This document shows positions 21,729-30,395 of a DNA stretch of 52,647 bases, in pieces. Below the pieces are notes generated by a model. It made no database searches, was not told the DNA's origin, and was given only the letters and a program-made list of their open reading frames with translations. The position numbers were made by a program, and so were the translations under genes. Numbering within the stretch: the stretch's first letter is position 1; each line of letters begins with the position of its first letter. Source of the stretch: a virus; IMG/VR virus record IMGVR_UViG_3300038461_000026, positions 1 through 52,647 of that record. One strand, given 5' to 3'.

Positions 21729-21818
21729 ATGGGCATTGTAAAATCCATACACAAAATGAAAAAGTCAAGTGGTAAAGTTAAAGGTGGCAAACGTGGCGGA
21801 GGAGGCCATAGCAAATGA
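21729..21818 (+). CDS. Tiny Gly/Lys-rich peptide (29 aa)
   Basis: A 29-codon frame (or 20 from an internal ATG) between genes, with stop in ATGA overlap with 21815. Ends GGKRGGGGHSK after a Lys/Ser-rich stretch. Composition resembles the other tiny basic proteins of this genome (24116 and 45422). Such basic peptides may bind DNA or the phage head. Translation is supported only by tight packing. Confidence 0.35.
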   Translation: MGIVKSIHKMKKSSGKVKGGKRGGGGHSK

Positions 21819-22054
21819 GTTGGTCAGTTAATAAAACAGGAACACCGGACGAGGTTGTTGCATACTTAAAAGAGCAGAGCAATATTCTCTACGGACAAAG
21901 CAAGGAAGAATATGATGCAGCCCTTCCTCACTTAATTGCGATAGTAGAGCAAAATCTCGGAGGCTCTATTTCTCTTAATGCCTATGGACATGGTTCAAAA
22001 GACGCAGCGGGAAATTTCACAGACAGAAATTGTCAGGTGCATATTACCCGATAA
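21815..22054 (+). CDS. Small phage protein (79 aa)
   Basis: A small protein with an EEYDAALPHLIAIVEQNLGG helix and an ISLNAYGHGS turn, a pattern I associate with small phage proteins near packaging genes. It ends shortly before the terminator at 22067. Function unknown. Confidence 0.55.
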   Translation: MSWSVNKTGTPDEVVAYLKEQSNILYGQSKEEYDAALPHLIAIVEQNLGGSISLNAYGHGSKDAAGNFTDRNCQVHITR

Positions 22055-22066
22055 CACCAAAGCTTT

Positions 22067-22101
22067 AAGCTGGTCAAAACGAATGGCCAGCTTTGCTTTT
22101 T
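22067..22101 (+). terminator. Rho-independent terminator before the packaging genes
   Basis: AAGCTGGTC (22067-22075) pairs with GGCCAGCTT (22085-22093) with one G-T pair and a nine-base loop, followed by TGCTTTTT. It separates the early/middle region from the terminase genes. Confidence 0.7.
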
Positions 22102-22134
22102 GAATGAACTTGATTGAAACAAAACTAAACGAAA

Positions 22135-22545
22135 ATGGACACCTTAAAAAAGGAAAGTCTGGCAGTTGAAGACGAGAAGCAAGCGGAACAACAGCGGACG
22201 GTAATTGCAAAAGGTCAAATGTTAGCAGCTCTGGAACAAGGATTGGGAATAGTATCGGTGGCCTGTAAGCTCGTTGGAGTTTCCAGATCGGTGCATTATA
22301 ATTGGATGAAAGATGATGATAATTACCGTATGTCCGTTGAATCACTATCGGAAGTTGCTTTGGATTTTGCAGAATCAAAACTTATGAAGCTAATCGAGAA
22401 CGGAGATAATTCTTCCACTATCTTCTTCCTGAAAACCAAAGGCAAAAAGCGAGGGTATATTGAACGGTCGGAATTTGCCGTTGTCGATCCTTTCTTGGAA
22501 CTAATGCAAAACTACAACCCGGACGGTAAACCCGACTCCAAATGA
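22135..22545 (+). CDS. terS: Small terminase subunit
   Basis: A helix-turn-helix is evident at about residues 35-60 (MLAALEQGLGIVSVACKLVGVSR, in parts, and the turn SVHYNWMKDD), followed by helices that would form the oligomer core (SLSEVALDFAESKLMKLIENGD). FFLKTKGKKRGYIER near the end matches small terminase proteins of the phBC6A51-like type. It recognises phage DNA and regulates the large subunit. Its stop overlaps the large terminase start (22542). Confidence 0.75.
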   Translation: MDTLKKESLAVEDEKQAEQQRTVIAKGQMLAALEQGLGIVSVACKLVGVSRSVHYNWMKDDDNYRMSVESLSEVALDFAESKLMKLIENGDNSSTIFFLKTKGKKRGYIERSEFAVVDPFLELMQNYNPDGKPDSK

Positions 22546-24056
22546 CACTTGAAGAATTTAAGAAGGACTGTTATAGTCGCTGGAGAGGGGACTGGAACTC
22601 TTTTGCATTTGAAGCCTTAAAAGCAAGGCTCGATCCACACCAGCAGGAAATACTCTATGCGTGCCAAACAGAAAAGATGATTGCGGTTGCTTCCGGGACT
22701 GCTCGAGGGAAGGACTATGTTGCAGCCACTGCGGCACTTTGCTTTATGTATTTAACTCCTGTATTTCGAGGTAAGGAACTTATTGCTAATACAAAAGTGG
22801 CAATGACAGCACCGACAGGAAGACAAGTCGGAAATATAATGTACCCGGAGTTAACTCGGCAATTCAAAGCTGCAAAATTCCTGACTGGCCGATTAGTTTC
22901 CTTCGACATAAGGACAAAATACCCGGAATGGTTCTTAACAGGATTCAAGGCGGAAGATAATCAAACGGAAGTATGGTCAGGCTTTCATGCCGTCAATACA
23001 ATGTTTATCGTAACTGAAGCTTCCGGCCTTTCAGAAACTACGTTCGCAGCTATCGAAGGAAACCTACAGAGTAATTCAAAACTCCTTATCGTATTCAACC
23101 CTAACAGCCTTATCGGGTATGCTGCAAGGGCAATGGCTTCTCCCAGGTTTCATTCTTTCAGGCTTGATGACCTTAACGCTCCCAATGTGCTTCAGAAGAA
23201 AACTATTTATCCGGGGCAAGTAGACTATGAATGGGTGAAAGATAAGGTTGCGACTTGGTGTAATCCTATTCAGGAAGATGACTTTAACGAAGGGCTTGGA
23301 GATTTTGAATGGGAAGGTGGATTGTACAGGCCAAATGACTTATTCAGAGTTAAGGTTCGTGGAATGTTCCCGGAAACATCAGAGGATGTACTTATACCTT
23401 ACAGATGGGTCGAGCTTGCAATGGAACGCTGGCAGAAGCGCAAAGATGAAGGGTTGGTACTAACGGGTCATAGGCGAATAGGTGTTGATATCGCAGGGAT
23501 GGGAAGGGATGCGTCGGTACTTTGTCACAGGTTTGAAGACTTTGTTGTTAATTTCGATCGCCACCAATCGGGAGGTGAGGCAGATCATATGAAAGTTGCC
23601 GGGATGGTATTGAACGCACTTGACAAAAAGGCGCTGGCTTTCATTGATACTATCGGGGAAGGTGCCGGGGTATTCTCACGGCTAATGGAACTTGGCAAAA
23701 AGCGGCAAGTCTTTTCCTGTAAGTTCAGCGAGGGAGCAGAAGGACTTTCTGACTATACACAGCAGTATTCCTTTGCAAATATGAAAGCTTATCTATATTG
23801 GGCAGTCCGGGATTGGCTGAACCCGGCTTTTGATTCAACGGCTTGTCTTCCACCTGAAAAATCGCTTATTGAAGAAATTCTGGAAATTCGATATATGATT
23901 CAGAGTAATGGAAAGATTATAATTGAGCCAAAGGAAAAGATGAAAGAAAGGCTTGGTAGATCGCCAGACTTATTTGATGCGTTGGCCAATACATTCTATC
24001 CGGGAGATACACAAAAGGGAGTTAGTATTACAGACTTGGCAGGGATGCTTCGCTAA
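22542..24056 (+). CDS. terL: Large terminase subunit
   Basis: 504 residues. The ATPase domain begins with a HQQEILYA Q-like motif and the Walker A-like ASGTARGKDYVAA (about 50-62), with FIVTEASGL as a probable Walker B region (about 152-160). The nuclease domain shows GVDIAGMGRDASV (first Asp) at about 310-322, FIDTIGEGAGVF at about 366-377 and SPDLFDALANTF near the end, the usual three acidic positions. It drives packaging and cuts the DNA. Its presence with a small terminase and a portal fits headful or cos packaging; the two cannot be told apart here. Confidence 0.88.
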   Translation: MTLEEFKKDCYSRWRGDWNSFAFEALKARLDPHQQEILYACQTEKMIAVASGTARGKDYVAATAALCFMYLTPVFRGKELIANTKVAMTAPTGRQVGNIMYPELTRQFKAAKFLTGRLVSFDIRTKYPEWFLTGFKAEDNQTEVWSGFHAVNTMFIVTEASGLSETTFAAIEGNLQSNSKLLIVFNPNSLIGYAARAMASPRFHSFRLDDLNAPNVLQKKTIYPGQVDYEWVKDKVATWCNPIQEDDFNEGLGDFEWEGGLYRPNDLFRVKVRGMFPETSEDVLIPYRWVELAMERWQKRKDEGLVLTGHRRIGVDIAGMGRDASVLCHRFEDFVVNFDRHQSGGEADHMKVAGMVLNALDKKALAFIDTIGEGAGVFSRLMELGKKRQVFSCKFSEGAEGLSDYTQQYSFANMKAYLYWAVRDWLNPAFDSTACLPPEKSLIEEILEIRYMIQSNGKIIIEPKEKMKERLGRSPDLFDALANTFYPGDTQKGVSITDLAGMLR

Positions 24057-24059
24057 TTA

Positions 24060-24091
24060 TTTGTTTTCTAATTTTGATTAGTCTAAATTTG
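24060..24091 (+). promoter_or_regulatory. Strong Bacteroidota-type promoter before the portal genes
   Basis: TTTG 24060-24063, 20-base spacer, TAAATTTG 24084-24091: a full match to both boxes. It lies 25 bases before the gene at 24116 and would drive the portal, glycosylation island and onward. Confidence 0.7.
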
Positions 24092-24115
24092 TTCAACCAA
24101 AAACCTTAATAACCA

Positions 24116-24271
24116 ATGGCAAAATTCAGAAGGGTTGCAAAAGTAGGAACTTCCGGCGGCAAGGCAGTTGTGAAAAACAGCAGAGGCAAAATAGTCAGCC
24201 GGCACTCATCAAAAGCCGCAGCTATCAAGGCTGCAAAATCCCGTCAACGGCAGCACGCAAAAAAATCTTAA
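24116..24271 (+). CDS. Small histone-like basic protein (51 aa)
   Basis: Very rich in Lys, Arg, Ser and Ala, with a SSKAAAIKAAKSRQRQHAKK tail resembling Ala/Lys-rich nucleoid proteins. It starts directly after the promoter at 24060 and ends one base before the portal start. A DNA-binding or capsid-lumen role is plausible. No family assigned. Confidence 0.55.
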   Translation: MAKFRRVAKVGTSGGKAVVKNSRGKIVSRHSSKAAAIKAAKSRQRQHAKKS

Positions 24272-24272
24272 T

Positions 24273-25865
24273 ATGGCAAACTTAACCTATGATGATATTA
24301 TTAAGTCGGATGACTTGAATAAGATAAAAGAGACATTTTCAAATCAGAAGGTGGCCTTTAACCAAACAGTGAGTATTATCGGCACGGAAGCAGTAACAAA
24401 AAGAGACAAAACCGGAGAGCAGTATCAGGTTGAAACTATTGCTCAATATAAGGTTGAACAGCATAACGTATTTGATCCGCAGATGCGGAAAATGAAAATC
24501 GTAAATGCACCTACAACAGAAACAGATAAAAACGGAGAGCCTGTTTACAAACTCACATTGGTTGATGTTGCGAGGGTTGGGATTCCCTTTCAGGAACTAA
24601 TTGTTAATCGCAGGGTTGGCTTTATGTTAAGCGATCCCGTCACAACTGATATCCTTTTCTCGAAAGACACAGAAGAAGAAAAGGCATTGCTGGAAATGGT
24701 TGATCGTATTCAAAATGACAATAAGTGTGACTATAAAAACAAAGAGCTTGCCAGAAGGATGATGTCTGAAATGGAGTGTGCTGAAATATGGTATTTCGTG
24801 CCCAATACAGACCCGGATATAAAAGGCCAATATACTTTGCGTATGAAGGTATTATCACCTGATCTGGGCGATCGCCTTTGGCCGCTTTTTGACGAAGTAG
24901 GTGATTTGATTGCCTTTGCAAGAGAATACAAACTCAGGAATATTGACGGGGTTGATATTAACCACTATGACATTTACACAAAAGACCTTGAATATAAGTG
25001 GATTCAGCGAGATACCAAATGGATTCTTGATGACCAGTTAAACCCAAATATTAATCCAATTCCTAATCCTGTTGGGAAAATAATGATAATTTACTACACC
25101 CAGCCACAGCCTGAATGGGCAAAGGTTCAAAGTATGATTGAGCGGTTTGAAATGGTTATATCAAATCATGCTGACACAAATGATTATTTTGGTAATCCAA
25201 TATTAACAGTATCCGGGAAGGTTCAGGGGTTTGCAGCTAAAGGTGAGCAAGGTAAGATTCTGGAACTTGAAAACGGAGCACAGGCAAATTATCTGGCATT
25301 GTCGTCAGAACCAGCGTCCGTAAAGATGGAGCAGGAAAACCTTGAAAGGTTTATTTACACAATGAGTCAGACACCGAATATTACTTTCAGCGAAATGAAA
25401 GGGATGGGTGCAATTTCCGGGATTGCCTTGAAGCTATTATTTCTTGACGCACATATGGCAGTAAAGAGTAAGGAGGAAATCTTCGGAACCGGCTTACAGC
25501 GAAGGTTGAATTTACTGAAGGCCGCAATAGGTAAGATAGTTGATACAAGCCTCAAAGCGGCATCGTTGCAAGTGCAGCTAAAGCCAGTAATAACTCCCTA
25601 CTTACCTATGAATGAAACGGAGGTTATCAGTAACCTTTCTATTGCGCTTACATCCGGGATAATAAGTCAGGAATCAGCGGTCGAGCAAAACCCATACGTG
25701 GCAGATTCGGAAAGCGAAATGGAACGGATAACCGGAGAGGCCGACAAACAAGCTCAACAGGAAAGTAAATTAGCTTCCTTAATGCAAAAGAATAGCATTG
25801 ATAATGCAAACCAAACCCAAAATAATAATGGTCAAAATTCTAATCTTAACACCCAGCAGAACTGA
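24273..25865 (+). CDS. Portal protein
   Basis: 530 residues, the usual length of an SPP1-type portal. The N-terminal part has FQELIVNRRVGFMLSDPV, and the middle shows FARE, DYFGNPILTVSG and NLERFIYTMSQTPNITF, all with the look of the portal wing and stem regions. The C-terminus has MTEVI-type helices and a Gln/Asn-rich tail. It forms the dodecameric ring through which DNA enters. Position after terminase and before a MuF-like gene (across the inserted island) supports the call. Its last 38 bases overlap the first glycosyltransferase gene. Confidence 0.8.
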   Translation: MANLTYDDIIKSDDLNKIKETFSNQKVAFNQTVSIIGTEAVTKRDKTGEQYQVETIAQYKVEQHNVFDPQMRKMKIVNAPTTETDKNGEPVYKLTLVDVARVGIPFQELIVNRRVGFMLSDPVTTDILFSKDTEEEKALLEMVDRIQNDNKCDYKNKELARRMMSEMECAEIWYFVPNTDPDIKGQYTLRMKVLSPDLGDRLWPLFDEVGDLIAFAREYKLRNIDGVDINHYDIYTKDLEYKWIQRDTKWILDDQLNPNINPIPNPVGKIMIIYYTQPQPEWAKVQSMIERFEMVISNHADTNDYFGNPILTVSGKVQGFAAKGEQGKILELENGAQANYLALSSEPASVKMEQENLERFIYTMSQTPNITFSEMKGMGAISGIALKLLFLDAHMAVKSKEEIFGTGLQRRLNLLKAAIGKIVDTSLKAASLQVQLKPVITPYLPMNETEVISNLSIALTSGIISQESAVEQNPYVADSESEMERITGEADKQAQQESKLASLMQKNSIDNANQTQNNNGQNSNLNTQQN

Positions 25866-26811
25866 TTCACCTAGTTTTTATCGTTCCGGGGGAATCGCAC
25901 CCGACTTAAAAAAGCGAATGGATATCGAAATCGATATAAGACAGCCAGACCAAATTATTCTGCATTGGCAGAATCTTCTCCTTTATGATCTTATTATGTT
26001 GCAGCGTCCGTATTTGGATGACATGGTAAGCCTGATGGATTACTGTAAAGACTTAGGTATTCCTCTTTGGGTTGACTATGACGACTATTTACTGGGAGTC
26101 CCGGCAGACAATCATCATTCAGCGACTTATGATCCACATACACGGGAAAACATCAAAGCCTTATTGAAAGGTGCAGATATCGTTTCTGTATCAACAAAAC
26201 CATTAAAGGAAGCTTTCAAGGAATACAATAAGGATATCCGGGTAATCCCTAATGCCTTTAATGATTTTATATTCAAAAAAACAGTATTTCAACCGCAGCG
26301 TCAACGGTTATTCATGTGGAGGGGTGGAGAATCCCATATTTACGATATTATGTCAATGGGAAACGCTTACAACAAAGCGATGAAGGCATATAAAGACTGG
26401 CACTTTCTGTTCATGGGATTCATGCCATGGTATCTTGATCGATCGAGTAATTTCTTTCATCTTGATCCACAAGACGTGATTCATTATCATAAAAACGTCT
26501 TAAAAATGGCTCCTGCAGCCTTTACGGTTCCATTGTATGATAACCTGTTCAATCATTGTAAGTCAAATATTGCTTGGATTGAAGCTTCTTATTTTGGTGC
26601 TGTTTGCATAGCTCCTGATTGGGAGGACTGGCAGGTTCCGGGAGTCTTAAAATACAGTAACGAAGCGGAATTTTCTGCCGCAATAAGTACCATTGCCGAA
26701 GGGTATGACTATTCAAAAGACCTGAAAGCGGCTGCCGATTATATTCGTGGCAATCTGATGTTAAGCGAGGTTAATAAGCTCCGGGAAGATATAATCAAAA
26801 GCCTCCTGTAA
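25828..26811 (+). CDS. GT-B-type glycosyltransferase (327 aa)
   Basis: I start at the ATG at 25828 (MVKILILTPSRTDSP), as an earlier ATG lies in the portal gene. The fold is GT-B-like: YRSGGIAPDL near the start, YDLIMLQRP and WVDYDDYL strands, then IRVIPNAFND and a C-terminal domain with MWRGGESHIYD, LFMGFMP and an E-A-S-Y-F-G-A-V motif (IEASYFGAVCIAPD) that matches the donor-binding region. It would transfer a sugar from a nucleotide donor. It is the first gene of the island between portal and MuF. Confidence 0.7.
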   Translation: MVKILILTPSRTDSPSFYRSGGIAPDLKKRMDIEIDIRQPDQIILHWQNLLLYDLIMLQRPYLDDMVSLMDYCKDLGIPLWVDYDDYLLGVPADNHHSATYDPHTRENIKALLKGADIVSVSTKPLKEAFKEYNKDIRVIPNAFNDFIFKKTVFQPQRQRLFMWRGGESHIYDIMSMGNAYNKAMKAYKDWHFLFMGFMPWYLDRSSNFFHLDPQDVIHYHKNVLKMAPAAFTVPLYDNLFNHCKSNIAWIEASYFGAVCIAPDWEDWQVPGVLKYSNEAEFSAAISTIAEGYDYSKDLKAAADYIRGNLMLSEVNKLREDIIKSLL

Positions 26812-26812
26812 A

Positions 26813-27880
26813 ATGGAACAATCTGAAATGATACGTCCCACATGGGATTACGGCGACTTCCATAGAAACGAATGGATTAAAAAGGACATTACAGTAATCA
26901 TGTGTGAAAGGGACACGGCAGACGTCACAAAACTTTGTCTTGAATCCCTTCTTCGCTTTTACCCTGATATTCCAATTCTAATAATTGACGGTGGTTCTAT
27001 TGATGAATCGCTTAATTATGTTCACTATCTGGCAGCTACTTATCCAAATATAAGGCTCTGGGAGAGGGGGGGGAGAAACGGACACGGGACAATGCTTGAT
27101 GAAGGGATCAGACACTTTATCAAAACGAGGTACGTTTTGCTTTGTGATAATGATATTATTATTAAGCGCGGTGGATGGATTGAACAAATGCTGTGGGCAA
27201 TTAAGGCATCAGAAGAAGGTTTAAATCCTATTTATACCATTGGTACATTAATGCTTGTTTCAGACTCCGGCGACGGCTGTTCTCCACCAAAAGACGACAA
27301 TGATATTCTAAGGTACACTCACCCTTCCTGTTCAATGATTAACAGGGACCTGTATTTACCAATGAGGCCTTTTGTGGAACACGGCGCACCGCTTGTTTAC
27401 AATATGCAAGATGCAAAACAGCGTGGATATCGTGTTGAAAACTTCCCGATTCATTATTACGTTGCGCACCTGTCTGGCGCAAGCTGGACTGAGCCGAGAA
27501 CGATTTGGAAAGATGATATGGACGTTTTGATTCGGCCGTTTTTTACTTTTATCGCAGACAATGTAAATTTCTGTGGAGACTTACACAGACAGTCTAATAA
27601 AGACTATGAGGTCTTATTTACAGGAGAATCTGAAAAGGCCAGCGTTGTAATACATAATCTTTCTTACTATACGGTTGACAATAAGTTATACCCATTTCGT
27701 TTTCGTGTTCACGGAGAATATATATGTCATCTATTTTCGAATATTGAAGAAATGCCAACTAATTTTATTAAGATTGCCAAGAAGACAGTTATTCATCAGT
27801 TATTCCCCGAGGAGATCACTATTGGTGGGTTTAAATTTGTAAAAAGAAAATTATGGCAGCACCGAGAAGCTTTATTGTAG
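26813..27880 (+). CDS. GT-A (GT2-like) glycosyltransferase (355 aa)
   Basis: A classic GT2 opening: ITVIMCERDTADVTKLCLESLL, then ILIIDGGSIDES, GGRNGHGTMLDEGI and VLLCDNDIII, whose DND matches the DxD metal motif. The remainder (about 155-260) carries acceptor-side residues, including an FPIHYYVAHLSG segment. The C-terminal 90 residues are of mixed composition. It starts one base after its neighbour and its 3' end overlaps the next gene by 28 bases. Donor and acceptor sugars unknown. Confidence 0.75.
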   Translation: MEQSEMIRPTWDYGDFHRNEWIKKDITVIMCERDTADVTKLCLESLLRFYPDIPILIIDGGSIDESLNYVHYLAATYPNIRLWERGGRNGHGTMLDEGIRHFIKTRYVLLCDNDIIIKRGGWIEQMLWAIKASEEGLNPIYTIGTLMLVSDSGDGCSPPKDDNDILRYTHPSCSMINRDLYLPMRPFVEHGAPLVYNMQDAKQRGYRVENFPIHYYVAHLSGASWTEPRTIWKDDMDVLIRPFFTFIADNVNFCGDLHRQSNKDYEVLFTGESEKASVVIHNLSYYTVDNKLYPFRFRVHGEYICHLFSNIEEMPTNFIKIAKKTVIHQLFPEEITIGGFKFVKRKLWQHREALL

Positions 27881-28524
27881 GGTTCATTCATGTTTATATG
27901 GTAAATGAATGGGAGGAGATTTTAATGGAACAGATCAAGTTAATGTCTGACTCTGGCCTTTACAATGAAATGCGCTGTGCCAATATTTGCTGTATTGGAA
28001 CAGAACAGAACATGGAACATCTGAAGGAAATCATAAAGCCGATTACCAAATTACAGTTTGCGGCTTGGAGTTCCAATGCTTCCGAATATGAATTTCTGTC
28101 TTTGCGATTTATAAAGGACGTTTGCGATAGGGGAACTACCTTTTACGGCTTTTACATTCACTCAAAAGGAGTTTCTTGGCCGGGACATGAAGGGGGAAAG
28201 TATTGGAGAGATTATATGAACCACTATATTATTACACGGTGGAAAGACGATGTAAAGATGCTTGACATGGGTCACGAAACCTGTGGAGTGAAAATAGTTC
28301 ACAGGAATTGGCCTTTACATTATTCTGGTAATTTCTTCTGGTTTAAAGCTGAATACGTTAAACTTTGCGTTCCGGTAAGTTCAATGAATCTCAAAGATCG
28401 CTTTAACGCTGAAATGTGGATCGGTTCAGGCAGACCTATTGCCGGAACACTTTGTCAGGACTTTGTTGACTATGATACTAAAGGAATATTCACTGCAAAA
28501 GACGATCAATTACCGGGGAAATGA
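27853..28524 (+). CDS. Glycosyltransferase-like protein (223 aa)
   Basis: YGFYIHSKGVSWPG, YWRDYMNHYIITRW and HYSGNFFWFKAEY give the pattern of a family of uncharacterised glycosyltransferase-like proteins found in surface-polysaccharide loci. No classical DxD motif is clear; the conserved H-x-K-G and H-x-S-G-N-F segments may form the active site. It overlaps the GT2-like gene upstream by 28 bases and the outer-membrane-like gene downstream by ATGA. Confidence 0.5.
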   Translation: MAAPRSFIVGFIHVYMVNEWEEILMEQIKLMSDSGLYNEMRCANICCIGTEQNMEHLKEIIKPITKLQFAAWSSNASEYEFLSLRFIKDVCDRGTTFYGFYIHSKGVSWPGHEGGKYWRDYMNHYIITRWKDDVKMLDMGHETCGVKIVHRNWPLHYSGNFFWFKAEYVKLCVPVSSMNLKDRFNAEMWIGSGRPIAGTLCQDFVDYDTKGIFTAKDDQLPGK

Positions 28525-29072
28525 AAACAATCTTACTGTTCATAACTTTGTTAATAACCTTATCCGGGTATGGTCAGGATGATTGTGGAAAGAATCATTT
28601 AGGATCAGGGAATGTTAATAAAGTATGGCGAAGACCTTTGTTAAATTCAATTTATGGCCTTTATCAAGTAGGTGATAATGGGCTGGGGGTTAGGTACGAT
28701 CACTATATTATAAACAGACTAGGCGCATATGGTTCAACATCCAGAGGGAAATACTGGCTTGCCGGAATGTCAAAATCAGTTCACTATAAATTTGCAGCCG
28801 GAGTAATTGTAAAAACTATTGAAGAAGATCGAGCACGGAACTTTCTTTATGCCGGGGTATCTTATCATAATTTCGATAGTCGGCAAGTAAAGGAGATTAG
28901 TTCAAGTAAGCTTCAATCATTGTCATTTGAAATAGGAACCGGAATAACGGTTGACTTTGGCTTTAGCTTGGAGTTCGGATATGACTTTGGAGAAACGAAT
29001 CAAATATTGGCCTTGGCTGGTCATTTTAAAACTATAATTTATGAGAAATTTATGTTTCACTCTTGGTTATAA
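28521..29072 (+). CDS. Outer-membrane-beta-barrel-like protein with signal peptide (183 aa)
   Basis: The N-terminus is a cleavable signal (TILLFITLLITLSGYGQ, cleavage near Gln-19), typical of Bacteroidota exported proteins ending in GQ. The mature part has alternating polar/hydrophobic strands (YGLYQVGDNGLGVRYDHY, LGAYGSTSRGKYWLAG, FLYAGVSYHNFD, SFEIGTGITVDFGFSLEFGY, in parts) as in small 8-strand outer-membrane barrels. It is flanked by glycosyltransferases and overlaps both neighbours. A phage-made barrel could alter the host surface and block further adsorption. This function is inferred. Confidence 0.55.
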   Translation: MKTILLFITLLITLSGYGQDDCGKNHLGSGNVNKVWRRPLLNSIYGLYQVGDNGLGVRYDHYIINRLGAYGSTSRGKYWLAGMSKSVHYKFAAGVIVKTIEEDRARNFLYAGVSYHNFDSRQVKEISSSKLQSLSFEIGTGITVDFGFSLEFGYDFGETNQILALAGHFKTIIYEKFMFHSWL

Positions 29073-29841
29073 TCTTACTTCAGAAATAGAAAAGATTATG
29101 ACCCTTCTTTATCAGCAAAACAAGCCAGAAACTTTCCGGCACTTAGTTGTTGATCTTGAATTTCCGCTCGAAGTAGGTAACGTAATCCCGGCTGATATCC
29201 GTGCAGCAAAACACCGTAACAGCAAAAAGCTTCAGGCCTTGGCAAAACGCTTCGGTTCTTCATACGTTAAGTTTGAGAATATTGGAGTATCGCAAAACTG
29301 GACGCAAGTTTATAAGTTTCTGAAGCCTACAGACGATGATGTATTGATAGGGTGCGACCCTGACGAACACCCACTCAATAAGGATTGGGTTAAGGCAATG
29401 GGTGACGTTATCCGGGTTGGTAACTATGGACTTTGTTCGCTTATGATGACAGACCATATAGATTTAATGGGGAATGTTCCATATACAGAAAAAGAGGTTG
29501 CCGGGAAACGGGTTTATAATGCAGCTGCAGGATCATTGAATTGGGCATTAATAGGAATTAGCGGCAAGTTTCTTAATAAGATCAAGGAGATTCCCTTTCC
29601 GGCGGAAGCTCCACGTTACGGATATATCGAAGCCTGTTTATATCCTAAATTTCAGGAATACGGAATGGATTGGTGCGTAATGGCAGACTATCAAGTAAGA
29701 CATACAGACTTTGAACTTCACGATCCCGGCACTTCTTCTTTGCTCCGGGAGTGGAAAAATCAGATAATATTTAAGGTTCATCAATACGGCCAGTTATCAT
29801 TTGAGGAATGGCTAAAAATGAGAAGGGAGAACAGAATATAA
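29041..29841 (+). CDS. GT-A-like glycosyltransferase (266 aa)
   Basis: The segment LTSEIEKIMTLLYQQ leads into FRHLVVDLEFP, and later DDDVLIGCDPDEHP supplies a D-x-D metal motif of a GT-A enzyme. The C-terminal part (IEACLYPKFQEYGMDWC, DYQVRHTDFE) has acceptor-like aromatic residues and a late Asp/His pair, as in several short phage glycosyltransferases. It starts inside the barrel gene (32-base overlap) at the ATG at 29041. Its stop lies 4 bases before the hairpin structure at 29846. Confidence 0.6.
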   Translation: MRNLCFTLGYNLTSEIEKIMTLLYQQNKPETFRHLVVDLEFPLEVGNVIPADIRAAKHRNSKKLQALAKRFGSSYVKFENIGVSQNWTQVYKFLKPTDDDVLIGCDPDEHPLNKDWVKAMGDVIRVGNYGLCSLMMTDHIDLMGNVPYTEKEVAGKRVYNAAAGSLNWALIGISGKFLNKIKEIPFPAEAPRYGYIEACLYPKFQEYGMDWCVMADYQVRHTDFELHDPGTSSLLREWKNQIIFKVHQYGQLSFEEWLKMRRENRI

Positions 29842-29845
29842 ACCA

Positions 29846-29925
29846 AAGGAAGCGGGGTGGGGTTAACCATTCGAGAGAGTATTAACCACTGTTTTTGTGA
29901 GATTAAACGGCCACTCCGCTTCCTT
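29846..29925 (+). ncRNA. 80-base three-way-junction-like hairpin/terminator
   Basis: AAGGAAGCGGGGTGG (29846-29860) pairs with CCACTCCGCTTCCTT (29911-29925), 15 base pairs with one G-T. Inside, GGTTAA (29861-29866) pairs with TTAACC (29882-29887), and CAC (29887-29889) can pair with GTG (29897-29899). Thymine-rich sequence follows. It may be a terminator with a large branched loop or a structured RNA at the boundary of the inserted HNH gene. Folding was by eye. Confidence 0.45.
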
Positions 29926-29962
29926 CATTTGTTTTTATTGTTATTTTACAAGAAAATACAAT

Positions 29963-30394
29963 ATGAAAAACAGACCAACAGGCTTAACTTACACTAAGCA
30001 TAAAGAAAATCCAACGAGTTTTGTAAAGGGATTTACCCCTTGGAATGCAGGGTTAAAGGGAATGGGAATATGTAACCCCACACCCGGTTCAATAAAGAAG
30101 GGAGACAGAATTAGTACCCAAACAGAATTCAAACCCGGCGACAATATTGATAATAATAATCACAAATGGAAAGGAGAACAGGTTGGTTATTATGGAGTTC
30201 ATACATACATGAGGAGAAGGTTAGGAAACGCTGTATCTTGTGTTAGATGTGATACACTTGATTCTAAAAGATATGTCTGGCATAACATAAGTGGAAAATA
30301 CAAAAGAGACATAAATGATTGGGAAAGCCTTTGTTCAAAATGTCATCGGCGATTACATATAGAGTTAAAAAAGAAAGAATTAATACAGATTTAA
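29963..30394 (+). CDS. HNH homing endonuclease-like protein (143 aa)
   Basis: The N-terminus (TSFVKGFTPWNAGLKGMG) is a NUMOD3-like DNA-binding stretch. The C-terminal part has CVRC and CSKC zinc-knuckle pairs bracketing KRYVWHNISG, with His in CHRRLHIE as the last HNH residue. I start at the ATG at 29963; an upstream start would reach into the hairpin. Its stop is one base before the epimerase start. It is the only selfish gene within the glycosylation island and is not intron-borne. Confidence 0.65.
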   Translation: MKNRPTGLTYTKHKENPTSFVKGFTPWNAGLKGMGICNPTPGSIKKGDRISTQTEFKPGDNIDNNNHKWKGEQVGYYGVHTYMRRRLGNAVSCVRCDTLDSKRYVWHNISGKYKRDINDWESLCSKCHRRLHIELKKKELIQI

Positions 30395-30395
30395 G

